NCBI GenBank assembly: GCA_026770585.1
Contig: MU646334.1
Location: forward strand, 818,260-830,068
DNA length: 11,809 bases
Reading direction: 5' to 3'
Origin: Baffinella frigidus
Lineage: Eukaryota; Cryptophyceae; Cryptomonadales; Baffinellaceae
The position numbers and the translations under genes are program-made. Below the pieces are notes generated by a model. It was not told the origin of the DNA. It did not search any database and worked only from the letters and a program-made list of their open reading frames with translations. Shown here one piece after another: positions 11,170 to 11,809 of the stretch; position 1 is the stretch's first letter; each line of letters opens with the position of its first letter.

Positions 11170-11595
11170 GCAAGGTTTAGGGTTCAGGGTGCACGGTTCA
11201 GGTTCAGGGTTCGGGTGGAGGGGTTTGAGGTTTACGGTTTACGGTTTAAGGTGTAGGGTCTGGGGGTTATGGTTTACGGTTCACTCTTCAGTTTTCGCGG
11301 TTCAGAGTGCAGGTTGAGGGTTTGGGAGGGTGGAGGGGTTTGAGGTTCAGGGTTGAGGGGTAAGGATTCAGGGTTTAGGGTTTGGGGTTCTGGCTGCAGG
11401 GTTTAGTGTTAAGCGTTTAGGGTTGAAGGTTTTGGGTTGAGGTTTTGGGATTTAGGGGTTACGGTTGAGGGGGTATGGGTTGTGGTTTGGGGTTTAGGAT
11501 ACGTTTAGGGTAAAGGGTCAAGGTTAGGGTTAAGGTTGACGAGTTGGGGTTTAGGGACTAGGGGTTAGGGTTTAGGATTCAAGTTTTAGGGGTTA
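11170..11595 (+). repeat. Highly degenerate telomere-like array
   Basis: G-rich strand on plus, with TTTAGGG, TTCAGGG, TTTACGG, TTGAGGG and TTTGGGG variants, many units with indels. GGGTGGAGGGGTTTGAGGTT occurs twice (near 11213 and 11328), which shows segmental duplication within the array. More decayed than 6834-7240. 11596-11635 is a non-repetitive spacer. Confidence 0.9.
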
Positions 11596-11635
11596 GTTAG
11601 GGCTGACCGGGACTACAGACACACCTGTAACTCTA

Positions 11636-11680
11636 ATCCAAACCCCTCCTTTCTCGAACCCCAAACCCTCAACCCCAAAG
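11636..11680 (-). repeat. C-strand telomere-like segment
   Basis: CCAAACCCCTCC, AACCCCAAACCCTCAACCCC: the telomere-like repeat in inverse orientation to everything around it. It abuts the TTTGGGG array that starts at about 11688, forming a CCCCAAA...TTTGGGG inverted junction. Confidence 0.85.
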
Positions 11681-11687
11681 CCTTTGG

Positions 11688-11809
11688 ATTTGGGGTTTGG
11701 GGTCTGGGGTTTGGGGTTTGGGGTTTGGGGGTTTGGGGGTTTGGGGTTTGGGGTTTGGGGTTTGGGGTTTGGGGTTTGGGGTTTGGGGTTTGGGGTTTGG
11801 GGGTTGGGG
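11688..11809 (+). repeat. TTTGGGG array running off the window
   Basis: About 17 nearly perfect TTTGGGG units with occasional extra G (TTTGGGGG) and a single TCTGGGG. Far more uniform than the TTTAGGG-type arrays to the left. G runs every seven bases could form G-quadruplexes. The true length is unknown because the window ends inside it. Confidence 0.93.

Overview
This is eukaryotic nuclear DNA, probably from a protist or alga with plant-type telomeres. Degenerate TTTAGGG-like repeats lie at 67-105, 6834-7240 and 11170-11595, and a cleaner TTTGGGG array runs off the right end. There is no bacterial gene organisation: no ribosome-binding sites, no operons and no long conserved ORF. TTTAGGG telomeres fit plants, green algae, dinoflagellates and chromerid/apicomplexan lineages. 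The long (GA)n tracts would suit a chromerid-like alga, but I cannot fix the species from this window.

Most of the window is a nested mosaic of short non-coding inverted-repeat (foldback/MITE-like) elements inserted into older subtelomere-like repeats. I gave the families working letters. A has a core of GGCAACGAAAATTACTACAC and a TACTAGTA centre. The CCAC...GTGG group comprises E, G, I, L, M and N, several with 2-bp target duplications. C is a 196-bp TA-flanked, mariner-like MITE. One 546-bp element has an 8-bp target duplication and looks hAT-like. B is a 60-bp hairpin element. D, F, K and J are other repeats. Nesting is explicit: the hAT-like element sits in an E copy, and B and C each sit in the centre of an A copy.

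Layout: 1-1365 has a telomere-like scrap, a long foldback, and A, D and G copies between two copies of a 108-bp repeat. 1365-2224 has E1, then a (GA)n-rich array with a ~280-bp period. 2226-3640 alternates F repeats with A elements. 3684-5362 has tandem D units, a 20-bp minisatellite, E2, and E3 carrying the hAT-like element. 5363-6810 has foldbacks, A and I copies, and A carrying C. 6834-7240 is interstitial telomere-like repeat. 7275-7905 has N, L and G2. 7906-9293 is mostly unannotatable sequence with foldbacks K and 9150-9293. 9300-10500 is the only part that looks gene-like. 10600-11140 has hairpins, J and B2. 11170-11809 is telomere-like repeat.

Gene content is very low. The best coding candidates are a two-exon fragment on the minus strand (9216-9814), with a GTGAGT...AG intron of 47 nt joined in frame and one hydrophobic segment, and a short plus-strand exon-like stretch (10231-10383) with a beta-propeller-like FSPDGKR motif followed by AATAAA signals. 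Both look like gene remnants.

The most unusual features are short modules shared between otherwise different foldback families. One is an 11-bp dyad, CCTACCGTAGG, with eleven exact copies on the two strands. Another is a 14-mer, GAAAATTACTACAC, with six exact copies and many near copies.
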